A stretch of DNA of 64,000 bases from a virus. Of the stretch, positions 42,239 through 52,270 are shown one piece after another (within the stretch, counting starts at the first letter, position 1; each line of letters begins with the position of its first letter). The notes beneath the pieces were generated by a model, which worked only from the letters and a program-made list of their open reading frames with translations, had not been told where the DNA came from and made no database searches. Made by a program: the position numbers and the translations under genes. The stretch spans positions 1 to 64,000 of the IMG/VR virus record IMGVR_UViG_3300009068_000028. One strand, 5' to 3'.

Positions 42239-42540
42239 TGGCTAGATTACGCAAAATCGATTTCTCTAGTGTTAAGATAAATGATCCATTTATTCGTGTA
42301 AACAAAATGAAGTATGAAAATTTTACAATTGAGCGTGGAGAGCTTATTAAAATTACTGGAGAATACGGAACACGCTTTAAGTTTGAGTCTATTACAACTA
42401 ACCCAGTAAACGGTGCAATTTGGGTAGACTGTTTTGAAATGTGGCGAGGACGACAAGGTGCGTACCGATCATTTTCTATTGACCGTGTAAAACGTATTCC
42501 AAAGCGTAGATCAAGAAAGGCTAAACCCAGTGTCGTTTGA
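42238..42540 (+). CDS. Unknown basic beta-rich protein
   Basis: This 100-residue protein has several strands (FTIERGELIKITGEYGTRFK, GAIWVDCFEMWRGR) and a basic C-terminus (KRIPKRRSRKAKPS), a style of nucleic-acid-binding proteins. It overlaps the small terminase start and the DUF3310 stop. No family is recognised. Confidence 0.5.
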   Translation: MARLRKIDFSSVKINDPFIRVNKMKYENFTIERGELIKITGEYGTRFKFESITTNPVNGAIWVDCFEMWRGRQGAYRSFSIDRVKRIPKRRSRKAKPSVV

Positions 42541-43063
42541 AGACCTTACTGTAGAACACCTTGATGAAATAAACAAGGTTGTAGAAAAGTATCTTCAGGG
42601 TTCTGAGCCTACACAAATTTCTAAAGAGCTTGCTATGCCACGCACAAAGGTTGTTGCTCACATCAACCAGTGGAAGCTTATGGCTGCAGACAATGCTGCA
42701 ATCCGTGCTCGTGCAAAAGAAGCATTGGTCGTTGCAGATACACACTATAATAAACTAATTAGCAAGGCATATGAAGTCATTGACGATGCCACTACCATAG
42801 CTAACCTTGGTGCAAAAACTGCAGGGATTAAGCTAGTTCTTGATATTGAGTCTAGGCGTATTGATATGCTACAAAAAGCAGGACTGCTAGAAAACAAAGA
42901 GTTAGCAGACGAAATGTTGGAGATTGAGCGTAGACAAGATATCTTAAAAGATATTCTAAAAGATATTGCTGCAGAGCATCCAGAAGTTCGTGACAAGATT
43001 ATGCGTAGACTATCGGAGATCTCTAAAAATCAAGAGGTGATTACCGTTGTCAGAGATGTTTGA
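42530..43063 (+). CDS. Terminase small subunit
   Basis: This 177-residue protein starts at GTG 42530. The N-terminal 50 residues form a helix-turn-helix (YLQGSEPTQISKELAMPRTK, VVAHINQW), followed by long helices with heptad pattern (MLEIERRQDILKDILKDI). This is the layout of DNA-recognising small terminases, and the large terminase gene follows in overlap. It selects the viral DNA end for packaging. Confidence 0.72.
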   Translation: MSFEDLTVEHLDEINKVVEKYLQGSEPTQISKELAMPRTKVVAHINQWKLMAADNAAIRARAKEALVVADTHYNKLISKAYEVIDDATTIANLGAKTAGIKLVLDIESRRIDMLQKAGLLENKELADEMLEIERRQDILKDILKDIAAEHPEVRDKIMRRLSEISKNQEVITVVRDV

Positions 43064-44831
43064 CGATTTCTTTGAGGTTCTAAAAGATAGCAACTTTGAT
43101 GAAACTCCTGTCAATGCTAGGACGTTTGTTGAGGGTGAGGCATATCTTGGACAACCACCGCTATCTCAAATTCAGTATGACATTGTAGAAGCTATGAGCC
43201 AGGTCTACAAGCTTGAAGACTTAATTGATATTATGGGTACAGAAGAGGGTACACGTTATTACAAGAAGTATACTAAAAATGAAATTATTCTTCAGCTTGG
43301 CAAGGGTAGCGGTAAAGATTTTGTATCTACCGTAGCCTGTGCCTATATTGTATATAAACTATTATGCCTTAAAGATCCAGCTCGTTATTTTGGGAAGCCA
43401 TCTGGCGATGCTATTGATATTATTAACGTAGCTATTAACGCACAACAAGCTAAGAACGTTTTCTTCAAAGGATTTAAGACCAAGATTGAACGCTCCCCTT
43501 GGTTTGCTGGTAAGTTCTACGCAAAAGTAGACAGCATTGAGTTTGATAGTGCTATCACTGTTTACTCTGGTCACTCAGAACGAGAGTCCCACGAAGGTCT
43601 TAACCTTATCTTAGCCGTACTCGACGAGATCTCTGGGTTTGCACAAGAAACAAATACTGGCAATGACCAGGGAAAGACCGCAGACAACATTTATAAGGCG
43701 TTCCGTGCCTCTGTGGACTCTCGATTCCCAGACTTAGGCAAGGTTGCACTGCTTTCGTTCCCTCGTTATCCTGGAGACTTTATCTCACAACGATATGACG
43801 ATGTAATTATGGATAAAGAAATTATTACAAAGACTCACAAGTTTATTATGAATCCAGATCTTCCAGAAGATGCAGATGGAAATACCCTAGAAATTTCGTG
43901 GGACGAAGATGTAATTATTAATTATAAGTATCCTGGTATGTTTGCAATCAAGAGACCTACGTGGGTAGTAAACCCAACTCGCAAGGTTGACGATTTTAAG
44001 TTAGCATTCTATACAGACCTTGGAGACGCTATGATGCGATTCGCCTGTGTACCTACCTATAGCTCAGATGCGTTTTTTAAGCAGATTGAGAAAGTTCAAG
44101 GTGCAATGACACTTCGTAACCCATTAGATGCCAACCGACGCTTTGACGAGACATTTGTTCCAGACCCAGATAAGATTTATTACGTTCACGCTGACCTTGC
44201 ACAACGCCATGACAAATGTGCTGTTGCAATTGCTCACGTAGACAAATGGGTAAATATTCAAGTAATTAAAGACTACCAGCAGGTTGCACCAGTAGTTGTG
44301 GTAGATGCTATAGCATGGTGGGAACCAAAGGTAGAGGGTCCTATAAACCTGTCAGAAGTAAAGCAGTGGATTCAGAACCTTCGTCGTCTAGGATTTAATT
44401 TAGGTATGGTAAGTTTTGACCGCTGGCAATCTTTTGATATTCAGAATGAACTTAAACAAGTTGGTATTAGAACAGAGACTGTTTCTGTTGCCAAGAAACA
44501 CTATGAAGATATGGCAATGCTTATTTATGAAGAGCGTCTTGCTATGCCATCAATTGACCTTTTGTTTGAGGAATTAACAGAGCTTAAGATTATGAGAAAC
44601 AACAGAGTTGACCACCCTCGTAAAAAATCTAAAGACCTTGCAGATGCTGTGTGTGGTGCAGTCTTTGGAGCAATTTCTCACACACCAAAAGACCTTAACC
44701 TTCAGGTAGAGATTCATACGTTTAAGCAAAAACCCAAAAATCAACTTGCGGAAAGTGCTAAAGGCGTGATAGAATATAACTCTATACCAAATGATGTACG
44801 TGACTATCTTGATCAATTTAAAACAATTTAA
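43047..44831 (+). CDS. terL: Terminase large subunit
   Basis: This 594-residue packaging motor has Walker A at residues 85-91 (GKGSGKD), Walker B in LILAVLDE (Asp193, Glu194), and a C-terminal RNase H-like nuclease with YYVHADLAQRHDKCAVAI, MVSFDRWQSFD and DLADAVCGAVFGA supplying acidic residues. I use the TTG start because AGAGGTGA lies 7 bases upstream; an ATG three codons later is 16 bases from it. It is far from the portal gene (36 kb downstream in this window), unlike most siphophages. Confidence 0.92.
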   Translation: MSEMFDDFFEVLKDSNFDETPVNARTFVEGEAYLGQPPLSQIQYDIVEAMSQVYKLEDLIDIMGTEEGTRYYKKYTKNEIILQLGKGSGKDFVSTVACAYIVYKLLCLKDPARYFGKPSGDAIDIINVAINAQQAKNVFFKGFKTKIERSPWFAGKFYAKVDSIEFDSAITVYSGHSERESHEGLNLILAVLDEISGFAQETNTGNDQGKTADNIYKAFRASVDSRFPDLGKVALLSFPRYPGDFISQRYDDVIMDKEIITKTHKFIMNPDLPEDADGNTLEISWDEDVIINYKYPGMFAIKRPTWVVNPTRKVDDFKLAFYTDLGDAMMRFACVPTYSSDAFFKQIEKVQGAMTLRNPLDANRRFDETFVPDPDKIYYVHADLAQRHDKCAVAIAHVDKWVNIQVIKDYQQVAPVVVVDAIAWWEPKVEGPINLSEVKQWIQNLRRLGFNLGMVSFDRWQSFDIQNELKQVGIRTETVSVAKKHYEDMAMLIYEERLAMPSIDLLFEELTELKIMRNNRVDHPRKKSKDLADAVCGAVFGAISHTPKDLNLQVEIHTFKQKPKNQLAESAKGVIEYNSIPNDVRDYLDQFKTI

Positions 44832-44840
44832 GGGCATAGG

Positions 44841-45236
44841 GTGAGTTTAGGCATTGTTTATTTTTCTAACTATTCTGGAAACACTAAAAGATTTGTAGAA
44901 AAGTTAGGGCTAGAATCAATTAGAATTCCAATTAAGGATTCTGATAATCCAATTATAGTACCAGATAGATACGTACTATTTGTTCCTACATATGGTGGTG
45001 GGAGCGAGAATCACGCTATTCCAAAACAGGTTCGCTCATTCCTAAACGTAGAGTCGAACAGGCAGAAGATGATTGCTGTCGTAGGTCTAGGAAACACAAA
45101 CTTTGGGGAAGACTACTGCAAGGCTGCAGACATGATTGCAGCTAAAACAGGTGTCCCCATATTAGGCAGGGTAGAGATATTCGGCACAGAAGAAGACACA
45201 ATAACAATTAAGGAAAGGTTGGCGATGTTAGTATGA
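44841..45236 (+). CDS. nrdI: NrdI flavodoxin for class Ib ribonucleotide reductase
   Basis: This 131-residue protein starts at GTG 44841. It has the NrdI pattern [15 protein letters not shown] with the FMN phosphate loop, then VPTYGGG and [16 protein letters not shown]. It delivers the oxidant that builds the manganese-tyrosyl radical in NrdF. The stop overlaps the nrdE start as ATGA. Confidence 0.92.
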   Translation: MSLGIVYFSNYSGNTKRFVEKLGLESIRIPIKDSDNPIIVPDRYVLFVPTYGGGSENHAIPKQVRSFLNVESNRQKMIAVVGLGNTNFGEDYCKAADMIAAKTGVPILGRVEIFGTEEDTITIKERLAMLV

Positions 45237-47350
45237 CAAACGCATACAGTTACCACGAGCTAAACGCAATGCTGAATCTTTATGACGAGAACGGTCAAAT
45301 TCAGTTTAACAAGGACAAGGAGGCTGCAAAGGCATACTTTCTTGACCACGTAAACCAAAATACTGTTTTCTTTCACAGCCTTGAAGAAAAGCTAGACTAT
45401 CTAGTTGAACACGAATACTACGACAAAGATGTTTTAGACCTGTATGACTTTCCATTTATTAAGTCAGCATTTCAACACGCATACGCCAAGCGTTTCCGCT
45501 TCCCAACATTCCTTGGAGCATACAAGTTCTATACTTCATATGCCCTCAAGACGTTCGATGGCTCACGCTACCTAGAACGATTTGAAGATCGTGTAGTTGT
45601 TACAGCTCTTATGCTTGCCAATGGAAACAAAAAACTTGCGATGGATATAGTCGATGAACTAATTTCTGGTCGCTTCCAACCTGCTACACCAACATTTCTC
45701 AATGCTGCTAAGAAACAAAGGGGAGAGTTTGTTTCTTGCTTCCTACTCCGTATTGAGGATAACATGGAATCGATTGCTCGTGCAATTAATTCCTCACTCC
45801 AGCTTTCAAAACGTGGTGGTGGTGTAGCACTAAACCTTACAAACCTTCGTGAAGCAGGTGCTCCAATTAAAAAGATTGAAAACCAGTCTTCTGGGGTCAT
45901 TCCAGTAATGAAGCTTCTCGAAGACTCATTCTCTTATGCTAACCAGCTAGGTGCTCGTCAGGGGGCTGGGGCAGTGTATCTAAACGCACACCACCCAGAT
46001 ATCCTTAGCTTCCTAGACACTAAGCGTGAGAATGCAGACGAGAAGATACGTATCAAGACTCTTAGTATTGGTGTCGTTATTCCAAACATTACATTAGAAC
46101 TTGCTAAGACTAACGAAGATATGTATCTCTTCTCACCATATGACGTTGAACGTATCTACGGATTGCCTATGAGTGATATTTCTGTTACTGAAAAGTATCA
46201 AGAGATGGTTGACAATCCTGAAATTCGCAAGAGCAAGATCAAGGCTCGTGTCTTGTTTGAACGTATCGCAGAACTTCAGTTTGAGTCAGGGTATCCTTAC
46301 ATTGTCTACGAAGACACGGTAAACGATGCTAACCCAATTGATGGTCGTATCAATATGTCCAACCTTTGCTCTGAGATTCTTCAGGTAAACACACCAACAA
46401 CGTATAATGCAGACCTAAGCTACGATAGCATTGGTAAGGATATCTCTTGCAACCTTGGTTCACTAAACATTGCTGCAGTTATGGATGGTCAAAACTTTGA
46501 GAAGACTATCGAAACATCAATCCGTGCATTGACAGCAGTTGCAGATATGTCTTACATCGAATCTGTAATGTCAATTGCTGAAGGCAACAAGAAGTCTCGT
46601 GCTATTGGTCTAGGGCAGATGAACCTACACGGCTACCTTGGTCGTGAGCAGATCCACTACGGCTCTGAAGAGGGTATTGACTTCACCAATATCTATTTCT
46701 ACACTGTCCTGTACTACGCTCTAAAGGCATCTAACAAGCTTGCCAAAGAAACTGGTAGCCCATTCGACGGCTTTGAGCGTTCCAAGTATGCAACTGGTAA
46801 GTTCTTCACTAAGTACATTGAACAGGAGTGGAAGCCATCTACAAAGAAGGTTTCTAAGCTATTTACAGATTCAAAGATTGAGATTCCAACACAGCAGGAT
46901 TGGGAATCACTTGCTAAGTCTGTCAAGAAGCACGGTATCTATAACCAGAACCTTCAGGCAGTACCACCAACAGGATCAATCTCATATATCAATAACTCAA
47001 CATCATCGATTCACCCTATCGCTTCTCAGATTGAGATTCGTAAGGAAGGAAAGCTTGGTCGTGTCTACTACCCTGCACCATTCCTTACCAACGATAACCG
47101 TGAATACTTTGCGGATGCGTATGAGATCGGACCAGAGGCTATCATTGATACCTACGCTGCAGCAACACAGCACGTAGACCAGGGGTTGTCACTGACCCTA
47201 TTCTTCAAGGATACAGCTACAACACGTGACATTAACAAGGCACAGATTTATGCCTTCAGTAAGGGAATTAAAACAATTTATTACATCAGAATTCGACAGA
47301 TGGCTCTAGAAGGCACTGACGTATCAGAGTGTGTAAGTTGTATGCTTTAG
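45233..47350 (+). CDS. nrdE: Ribonucleotide reductase class Ib, large subunit
   Basis: This 705-residue protein reduces ribonucleoside diphosphates to deoxy forms. Seen are Cys169 (GEFVSCFLL), the active-site region [11 protein letters not shown], the [11 protein letters not shown] loop, and the C-terminal redox pair Cys700 and Cys703 (CVSCML) that NrdH reduces. Length and sequence fit the class Ib NrdE family well. It forms an operon with nrdI and nrdF. Confidence 0.95.
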   Translation: MTNAYSYHELNAMLNLYDENGQIQFNKDKEAAKAYFLDHVNQNTVFFHSLEEKLDYLVEHEYYDKDVLDLYDFPFIKSAFQHAYAKRFRFPTFLGAYKFYTSYALKTFDGSRYLERFEDRVVVTALMLANGNKKLAMDIVDELISGRFQPATPTFLNAAKKQRGEFVSCFLLRIEDNMESIARAINSSLQLSKRGGGVALNLTNLREAGAPIKKIENQSSGVIPVMKLLEDSFSYANQLGARQGAGAVYLNAHHPDILSFLDTKRENADEKIRIKTLSIGVVIPNITLELAKTNEDMYLFSPYDVERIYGLPMSDISVTEKYQEMVDNPEIRKSKIKARVLFERIAELQFESGYPYIVYEDTVNDANPIDGRINMSNLCSEILQVNTPTTYNADLSYDSIGKDISCNLGSLNIAAVMDGQNFEKTIETSIRALTAVADMSYIESVMSIAEGNKKSRAIGLGQMNLHGYLGREQIHYGSEEGIDFTNIYFYTVLYYALKASNKLAKETGSPFDGFERSKYATGKFFTKYIEQEWKPSTKKVSKLFTDSKIEIPTQQDWESLAKSVKKHGIYNQNLQAVPPTGSISYINNSTSSIHPIASQIEIRKEGKLGRVYYPAPFLTNDNREYFADAYEIGPEAIIDTYAAATQHVDQGLSLTLFFKDTATTRDINKAQIYAFSKGIKTIYYIRIRQMALEGTDVSECVSCML

Positions 47351-48310
<960 letters not shown>

Positions 48311-48325
48311 TAAAAACAAAAGATT

Positions 48326-48352
48326 GGGCTACTTTGGTAGCCCTTTTCTTTT
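48326..48352 (+). terminator. Intrinsic terminator after nrdF
   Basis: GGGCTAC (48326-48332) pairs perfectly with GTAGCCC (48337-48343) around TTTG and is followed by TTTTCTTTT. Confidence 0.92.
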
Positions 48353-48361
48353 GCAATAAAA

Positions 48362-48370
48362 TGGTATAAT
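48362..48370 (+). promoter_or_regulatory. Extended -10 promoter for the secreted-protein operon
   Basis: TGGTATAAT is followed by a leader of about 35 bases with AAGGAG at 48400-48405, 9 bases before the proposed ATC start at 48415. Confidence 0.65.
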
Positions 48371-48414
48371 TAGATAGTTAAGCTTCCCCAGGTTTAACAA
48401 AGGAGTGAAGGGAA

Positions 48415-49707
48415 ATCAAAAAATTAGTCTCGTATTTGAGTCTTATATTTTTAATGGCAATCTACATTGTAGTTGCCTTTGCCGTACCTGCAAGAGCTGA
48501 AGGGTGCGTATACAATCACCAGATCTATACCCCTGCGTCTGGCGATGTAGCAATATTTAATACTTGTGGTGGAGATGATTCAGCCTACAGAATTCCACTA
48601 GCAACACCAATCGTATTTGATGGAGTAGAATACTCAACGATTTATGCAACCACAAATTCAACAATAACATTCGGAACCCCCGACGGTACTTATTCTGATT
48701 ACCCAATGACACCATCATTATCAATTATGTCAATGGACTGGGTTGTATACCCACAAACTAGAGCAGATGAACATTTAATTATTACAGTTAGCGACGCAGG
48801 ATTTCAAATAGCTATTTCAGCTAGACCAATTTGGAATCAGGGAACGCCAAATACAACAAATATTACAGTTACAGCAATTAAAAGAACAGATGGCTCATAT
48901 GAATTAACATACACAATGAACGGAACAGACTGGAGCCAACAAACTCAACTAAGAACTGGTGCTCGTCTACACAATAGAAGTATTGTGACCCTAGAAGAAG
49001 CAGGATTTACTCAGGTAACAGAGCCTCCAGTCGTTCCCCCAACACCAGAACCCACACCAGAACCTACTACGGAACCAACCCCTGAGCCAACTATAGAACC
49101 TACTCCAGAACCCACTGTAGAGCCCACACCAGAGCCTACGATAGATCCTACACCCGAACCAACCATAGAACCAACTCCAGAGCCTACACAGCCTACAGAG
49201 CCTCCCGTGGACCCTGAGCCACCAACAGATCCTTCAGTAAAACCAGAAGTTCCTGTTGAACCAGAAGTTCCTGTTGAGCCAGTAGACAAGGTAGACCCAC
49301 AAACTGAAGAGGTAATCGAACAGCCAACAACAGAAGAACTTTTAGCAGAGTCTCCACAAGATCTAACAGCACAAGAAATTGTACAAATTATGAGCGAAGC
49401 ATACGAAACTTTAAACACATCTGAGCAAGGCTCTCCAGAATATGAAGAAGCACTAGATGCAATATTCTTTGTTGCACAAGCAGACGATATTGTTCTTGAC
49501 GAAGAGTTGTTAGCAATTCCACTTGTTGGTAATATTGCTCAAGCATTAACAGATTTAATTAACTTTGCAGGAAACGTAGGATCAGACATAAGTCCAAAAG
49601 TACGTGAATCTGCAAAGAAAACAATTGTTGCGGCAGTAATTGTCGGGCAGATAGCACAAATTAGTACAATGTCAGCAATGACCTCAGCATCACTAAGGAG
49701 GATATAA
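48415..49707 (+). CDS. Secreted proline-rich repeat protein (apparent ATC start)
   Basis: Read from codon ATC at 48415 the product is 430 residues and opens with a textbook signal peptide: two Lys, a hydrophobic core (LSLIFLMAIYIVVAFAV) and a PARA-EG cleavage site. Starting at TTG 48436 would lose the charged end and leave the ribosome site 30 bases away. Residues about 33-195 form a beta domain. Then comes a TPEPTxEP repeat stretch (about 200-265), a VPVEPE repeat and an acidic helical end with one hydrophobic segment. The Pro/Glu/Thr stretch should span cell wall or act as a stalk. Function is unknown; wall binding or a lysis/exclusion role are options. Confidence 0.7.
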   Translation: MKKLVSYLSLIFLMAIYIVVAFAVPARAEGCVYNHQIYTPASGDVAIFNTCGGDDSAYRIPLATPIVFDGVEYSTIYATTNSTITFGTPDGTYSDYPMTPSLSIMSMDWVVYPQTRADEHLIITVSDAGFQIAISARPIWNQGTPNTTNITVTAIKRTDGSYELTYTMNGTDWSQQTQLRTGARLHNRSIVTLEEAGFTQVTEPPVVPPTPEPTPEPTTEPTPEPTIEPTPEPTVEPTPEPTIDPTPEPTIEPTPEPTQPTEPPVDPEPPTDPSVKPEVPVEPEVPVEPVDKVDPQTEEVIEQPTTEELLAESPQDLTAQEIVQIMSEAYETLNTSEQGSPEYEEALDAIFFVAQADDIVLDEELLAIPLVGNIAQALTDLINFAGNVGSDISPKVRESAKKTIVAAVIVGQIAQISTMSAMTSASLRRI

Positions 49708-49899
49708 ATGAAGAAATTTTTTGCAGATTTACTCAAAGATATAATTGAGCAATCTTGGACACTTCTTGGTATGGCTATTGCTTGGCTAGTACTAGAAGGG
49801 TCTGCCAGAGAGTTAACAGGGTATCTAATCCTAATAACTATCTCAGTTTGGATAATAACATTCAGACTACGCAATCCAAAAGATAAAGGAAAGGAGTGA
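49708..49899 (+). CDS. Small two-helix membrane protein
   Basis: This 63-residue protein follows the secreted protein after AAGGAGG. It has two hydrophobic segments (WTLLGMAIAWLVLEG and LTGYLILITISVWIITF) and a charged end (RNPKDKGKE). It could be a holin partner or a membrane anchor for the neighbouring secreted protein. No family is recognised. Confidence 0.6.
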   Translation: MKKFFADLLKDIIEQSWTLLGMAIAWLVLEGSARELTGYLILITISVWIITFRLRNPKDKGKE

Positions 49900-49904
49900 T
49901 ATAT

Positions 49905-50150
49905 ATGGATAAAGAAACAACAATGAGCATTATTGGAAGAATGGTTGCATTATTCTTAGTCTCAGCATTAACAACAGTTGGTGCTGGTGCAATCATCGGA
50001 ATTGACACATTACAGACTGCAATTCTTGCAGGTGTAATGGGAGTTGCAAATGTTGTTGAGGACCTTTCTCGTAGCTACCTAAATGATGGCAAGCTTTCAA
50101 AGAAAGAAATCAACGATGCATTTGCTGGAAACACACCAGACCCACGATAA
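49905..50150 (+). CDS. Holin-like membrane protein
   Basis: This 81-residue protein starts at ATG 49905, 8 bases after GGAG. It has two hydrophobic helices (MVALFLVSALTTVGAGAIIG and ILAGVMGVANVV) and a hydrophilic end with an EF-hand-like stretch (YLNDGKLSKKEINDAF), a layout common among small phage holins. It would permeabilise the membrane for the endolysin encoded 2 kb downstream. Another holin-like gene lies at 56139. Confidence 0.55.
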   Translation: MDKETTMSIIGRMVALFLVSALTTVGAGAIIGIDTLQTAILAGVMGVANVVEDLSRSYLNDGKLSKKEINDAFAGNTPDPR

Positions 50151-50155
50151 GGTAC

Positions 50156-50184
50156 TTGACAGCCCTCTTAGGTTCCTGTATAAT
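50156..50184 (+). promoter_or_regulatory. Perfect consensus promoter for tRNA-Asn
   Basis: TTGACA (50156-50161) and TATAAT (50179-50184) are both perfect and spaced by 17 bases. The tRNA-Asn gene starts 29 bases after the -10. Confidence 0.92.
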
Positions 50185-50204
50185 AAATATACAACTTAAG
50201 AGGG
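50163..50204. repeat. Inverted repeat flanking the tRNA promoter -10
   Basis: CCCTCTTA (50163-50170), inside the promoter spacer, is repeated inverted as TAAGAGGG (50197-50204) just past the transcription start. The centres are 34 bases apart. Because only the second copy is transcribed this is a DNA-level element, such as a pair of operator half sites. Confidence 0.5.
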
Positions 50205-50213
50205 TTTGTCTAT

Positions 50214-50285
50214 TCCTCCTTAGCTCAACGGCAGAGCGTTTCACTGTTAATGAATTGGTTCGTGGTTCGAATCCACGAGGGGGAG
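50214..50285 (+). tRNA. tRNA-Asn (GTT)
   Basis: A full cloverleaf can be drawn: acceptor TCCTCCT/AGGGGGA, D stem GCTC/GAGC, anticodon loop CTGTTAA with GTT at 50246-50248, and T stem CGTGG/CCACG around TTCGAAT. The discriminator is G and CCA is not encoded. The anticodon stem has one T-T mismatch at its base. Confidence 0.92.
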
Positions 50286-50288
50286 CAA

Positions 50289-50297
50289 TGCTATAAT
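50289..50297 (+). promoter_or_regulatory. Extended -10 promoter, leaderless
   Basis: TGCTATAAT, starting 4 bases past the tRNA-Asn, ends 5 bases before the ATG at 50303. Confidence 0.65.
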
Positions 50298-50302
50298 TAA
50301 TC

Positions 50303-51313
50303 ATGGGTAAAATTTTAATATTAACAGATGCATGGTCACCTCAAACAAATGGGGTAGTCACGACATTAAAAAATCTAGTAAAAGAGCTTGAAAAAAAGTA
50401 TGATGTACATGTAATACATCCAGGACTATTTAAAAGCGTTACTCTTTCTTTTTACAAAGATATATCATTGGCTATACCAATAAGTATATTTAAGATGATC
50501 GATGATTATGATCCTGATTATATTCACATTGTCACTGAAGGTCCAATCGGTCTGGCTGGCAAAAATTATTGTCAGATAAAAAATAAAAAATACAACACCA
50601 GCTTTCACACAAATTTCCCACACATGATGAAAGATATTTTTTATGTTCCAGAAGATATTACATGGGAAACAATGAGATGGTTCCATGAGTCAAGTGAAAA
50701 AATTTTAGTTACAAACAAAAATATGAAAGACATCCTGCAGCAAAAAGATTTTAAAAACAAGATTATTCTTTGGTCTAGAGGAATAGACACAAAGAAATTC
50801 TTTTTTACAGAAAAGAAAATTAAATCTGAAAAAACAATTGTTTTATGTGTAAGCAGAGTAAGCAAAGAAAAAAACTTAAAACAGTTTTGCAAACTTTCGC
50901 TAAATGAAAAATATGAATGTGTTTTAATTGGAGATGGTCCACATTTAGAAAAACTAAGATCTAAATATCCAAAGGTAAGGTTTGTTGGTAAGGTAGAAAA
51001 TAGTAAACTAAGATCTTGGTATGCTTCAGCAGACGTATTCTTTTTCCCAAGTCTATTTGATACGTTTGGAATTGTAATGATCGAAAGCATGGCTTGTGGA
51101 ACACCTGTTGTTGCTTATGATGTTACTGGTCCAAAGACAATTGTTGAAAATAGTGTTAATGGATATTTAATAAAATCTGAAGATGATATACACAAGGCAA
51201 TCGTAAAAGCTTCTAAACTAAATCGTGTAAAAGTGTCAAACTCTGTAAAAAAATACACTTGGGAAAACGTGGCAAAAATATTTATAGAAAACTTAACTAG
51301 GACAACAACCTGA
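50303..51313 (+). CDS. GT4-family glycosyltransferase
   Basis: This 336-residue GT-B enzyme moves a sugar from a nucleotide sugar to an acceptor. The N-terminal half has ILTDAWSPQTNGVVTTLKNL and SFHTNFPHMM; the C-terminal half has CVSRVSKEKNLKQF, GDGPHLEKLRSKYP and the donor-site motif FGIVMIESMACGTPVVAYD with the two glutamates. It resembles MgtA/PimB-type mannosyl- or glucosyltransferases common in Actinobacteria. It has a leaderless promoter and is followed by a sugar isomerase, so the two may act in one surface-glycan path. Many Lys and AT-rich codons set it apart from the polymerase region. Confidence 0.85.
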   Translation: MGKILILTDAWSPQTNGVVTTLKNLVKELEKKYDVHVIHPGLFKSVTLSFYKDISLAIPISIFKMIDDYDPDYIHIVTEGPIGLAGKNYCQIKNKKYNTSFHTNFPHMMKDIFYVPEDITWETMRWFHESSEKILVTNKNMKDILQQKDFKNKIILWSRGIDTKKFFFTEKKIKSEKTIVLCVSRVSKEKNLKQFCKLSLNEKYECVLIGDGPHLEKLRSKYPKVRFVGKVENSKLRSWYASADVFFFPSLFDTFGIVMIESMACGTPVVAYDVTGPKTIVENSVNGYLIKSEDDIHKAIVKASKLNRVKVSNSVKKYTWENVAKIFIENLTRTTT

Positions 51314-51319
51314 TATAAT
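51311..51319 (+). promoter_or_regulatory. Extended -10 promoter, near-leaderless
   Basis: TGATATAAT overlaps the glycosyltransferase stop codon and ends 9 bases before the ATG at 51329. Confidence 0.65.
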
Positions 51320-51328
51320 TGTATTAAT

Positions 51329-52111
51329 ATGAAGATTGGTCTAGGGTCAAGTAGCGTTTATCCCTTAAGTTTAGAATCGGCTTTTAGGTTAAGTTCTGAG
51401 CTTGGGTTTGATGGAATTGAAATTATGGTGACAGAAGATAGGGATACTCAAGATGTTGAAACAATAAAAAGATTAATTAAAAAATACAATCATCCAGTTT
51501 TGTCTATACATGCTCCAGTCTTAATTATGACCTCAAATGTATTTGGACGAACCCCGAAAGAAAAATTAATAAGAACAGCAGAGCTTGCTAATGATCTTGG
51601 GGCAAAAACAATTGTGGTTCATCCTCCATACAAATGGCAAGTGGTTTATAAAAACACCTTTAAAAAGCTTATGGAGTCCGTAGAAGACACCTATGGCATA
51701 ACTGTTGCTGTTGAAAACATGTTTGGATGGAATCTTGGTGGCAAAGAGTTCGATGTCTTTTATCCATCTTGGGACCCAAATGCTGCAGGAATAAGATCAA
51801 TAACTTTAGACTTTTCACACTCAGCATCTCAAGGAGTTAATTCGTTAGATCTTGCAAGATCTTGGGGGAGCAAGATAAAGCATGTTCATCTTTGTGATGG
51901 TCATAGTCAAAAAGATAAGTTCCACATATTTGATGAACATTTAGCACCAGGAAAAGGAACACAGTTAGTAAAAGAAACTTTAGAATATCTTAGAGATATT
52001 GGGTTTGATGGATACATTGTTGCAGAAATTAATACAAGAACAAAAACAAAGAAAAAAAGAAATAAAATTCTAAAAAACACACTTGACTTTGCTAGAGATT
52101 ATACTCTATAG
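51329..52111 (+). CDS. TIM-barrel sugar phosphate isomerase/epimerase
   Basis: This 260-residue protein belongs to the xylose isomerase-like/AP endonuclease 2 superfamily. Barrel strands with metal ligands can be seen: GFDGIEIMV (Glu), SIHAPV (His), IVVHPPYKW (His), VAVENMF (Glu), ITLDFSHS (Asp, His), HVHLCDG (His, Asp) and YIVAEIN (Glu). Similar proteins are frequent in Actinobacteria and may isomerise sugars or inositol-type compounds. It looks like a gene taken from a host, placed beside a glycosyltransferase. The substrate cannot be read from sequence. Confidence 0.8.
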   Translation: MKIGLGSSSVYPLSLESAFRLSSELGFDGIEIMVTEDRDTQDVETIKRLIKKYNHPVLSIHAPVLIMTSNVFGRTPKEKLIRTAELANDLGAKTIVVHPPYKWQVVYKNTFKKLMESVEDTYGITVAVENMFGWNLGGKEFDVFYPSWDPNAAGIRSITLDFSHSASQGVNSLDLARSWGSKIKHVHLCDGHSQKDKFHIFDEHLAPGKGTQLVKETLEYLRDIGFDGYIVAEINTRTKTKKKRNKILKNTLDFARDYTL

Positions 52112-52154
52112 TTGATTATAGCAAAACCGCTTTGTTTAAAAGTAAAAATTGTAT

Positions 52155-52227
52155 GCCGCCTTAGCTCATTTGGTAGAGCAGGTCCTTTGTAACGATCAGG
52201 TGCTCGGTTCGATTCCGAGAGGTGGCT
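52155..52227 (+). tRNA. tRNA-Thr (TGT)
   Basis: The cloverleaf has acceptor GCCGCCT/AGGTGGC (one G-T), D stem GCTC/GAGC, anticodon loop TTTGTAA with TGT at 52188-52190, and T stem CTCGG/CCGAG around TTCGATT. The discriminator is T and CCA is not encoded. The last pair of the anticodon stem is a C-C mismatch. It should read the ACA codon. Confidence 0.9.
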
Positions 52228-52237
52228 CAAAGAATCC

Positions 52238-52246
52238 TGATATACT
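52238..52246 (+). promoter_or_regulatory. Extended -10 promoter for the endolysin gene
   Basis: TGATATACT precedes AAGGAGG (52254-52260) and the ATG at 52271. Confidence 0.65.
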
Positions 52247-52270
52247 TGTATAGAAGGAGGTCATAAAACT

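Noticed and set aside
49011-49418. Long Gly/Ser/Val-rich open frame on the minus strand
   Set aside because: It is the complement of the TPEPTxEP repeat region of the secreted protein and has no start signal of its own.
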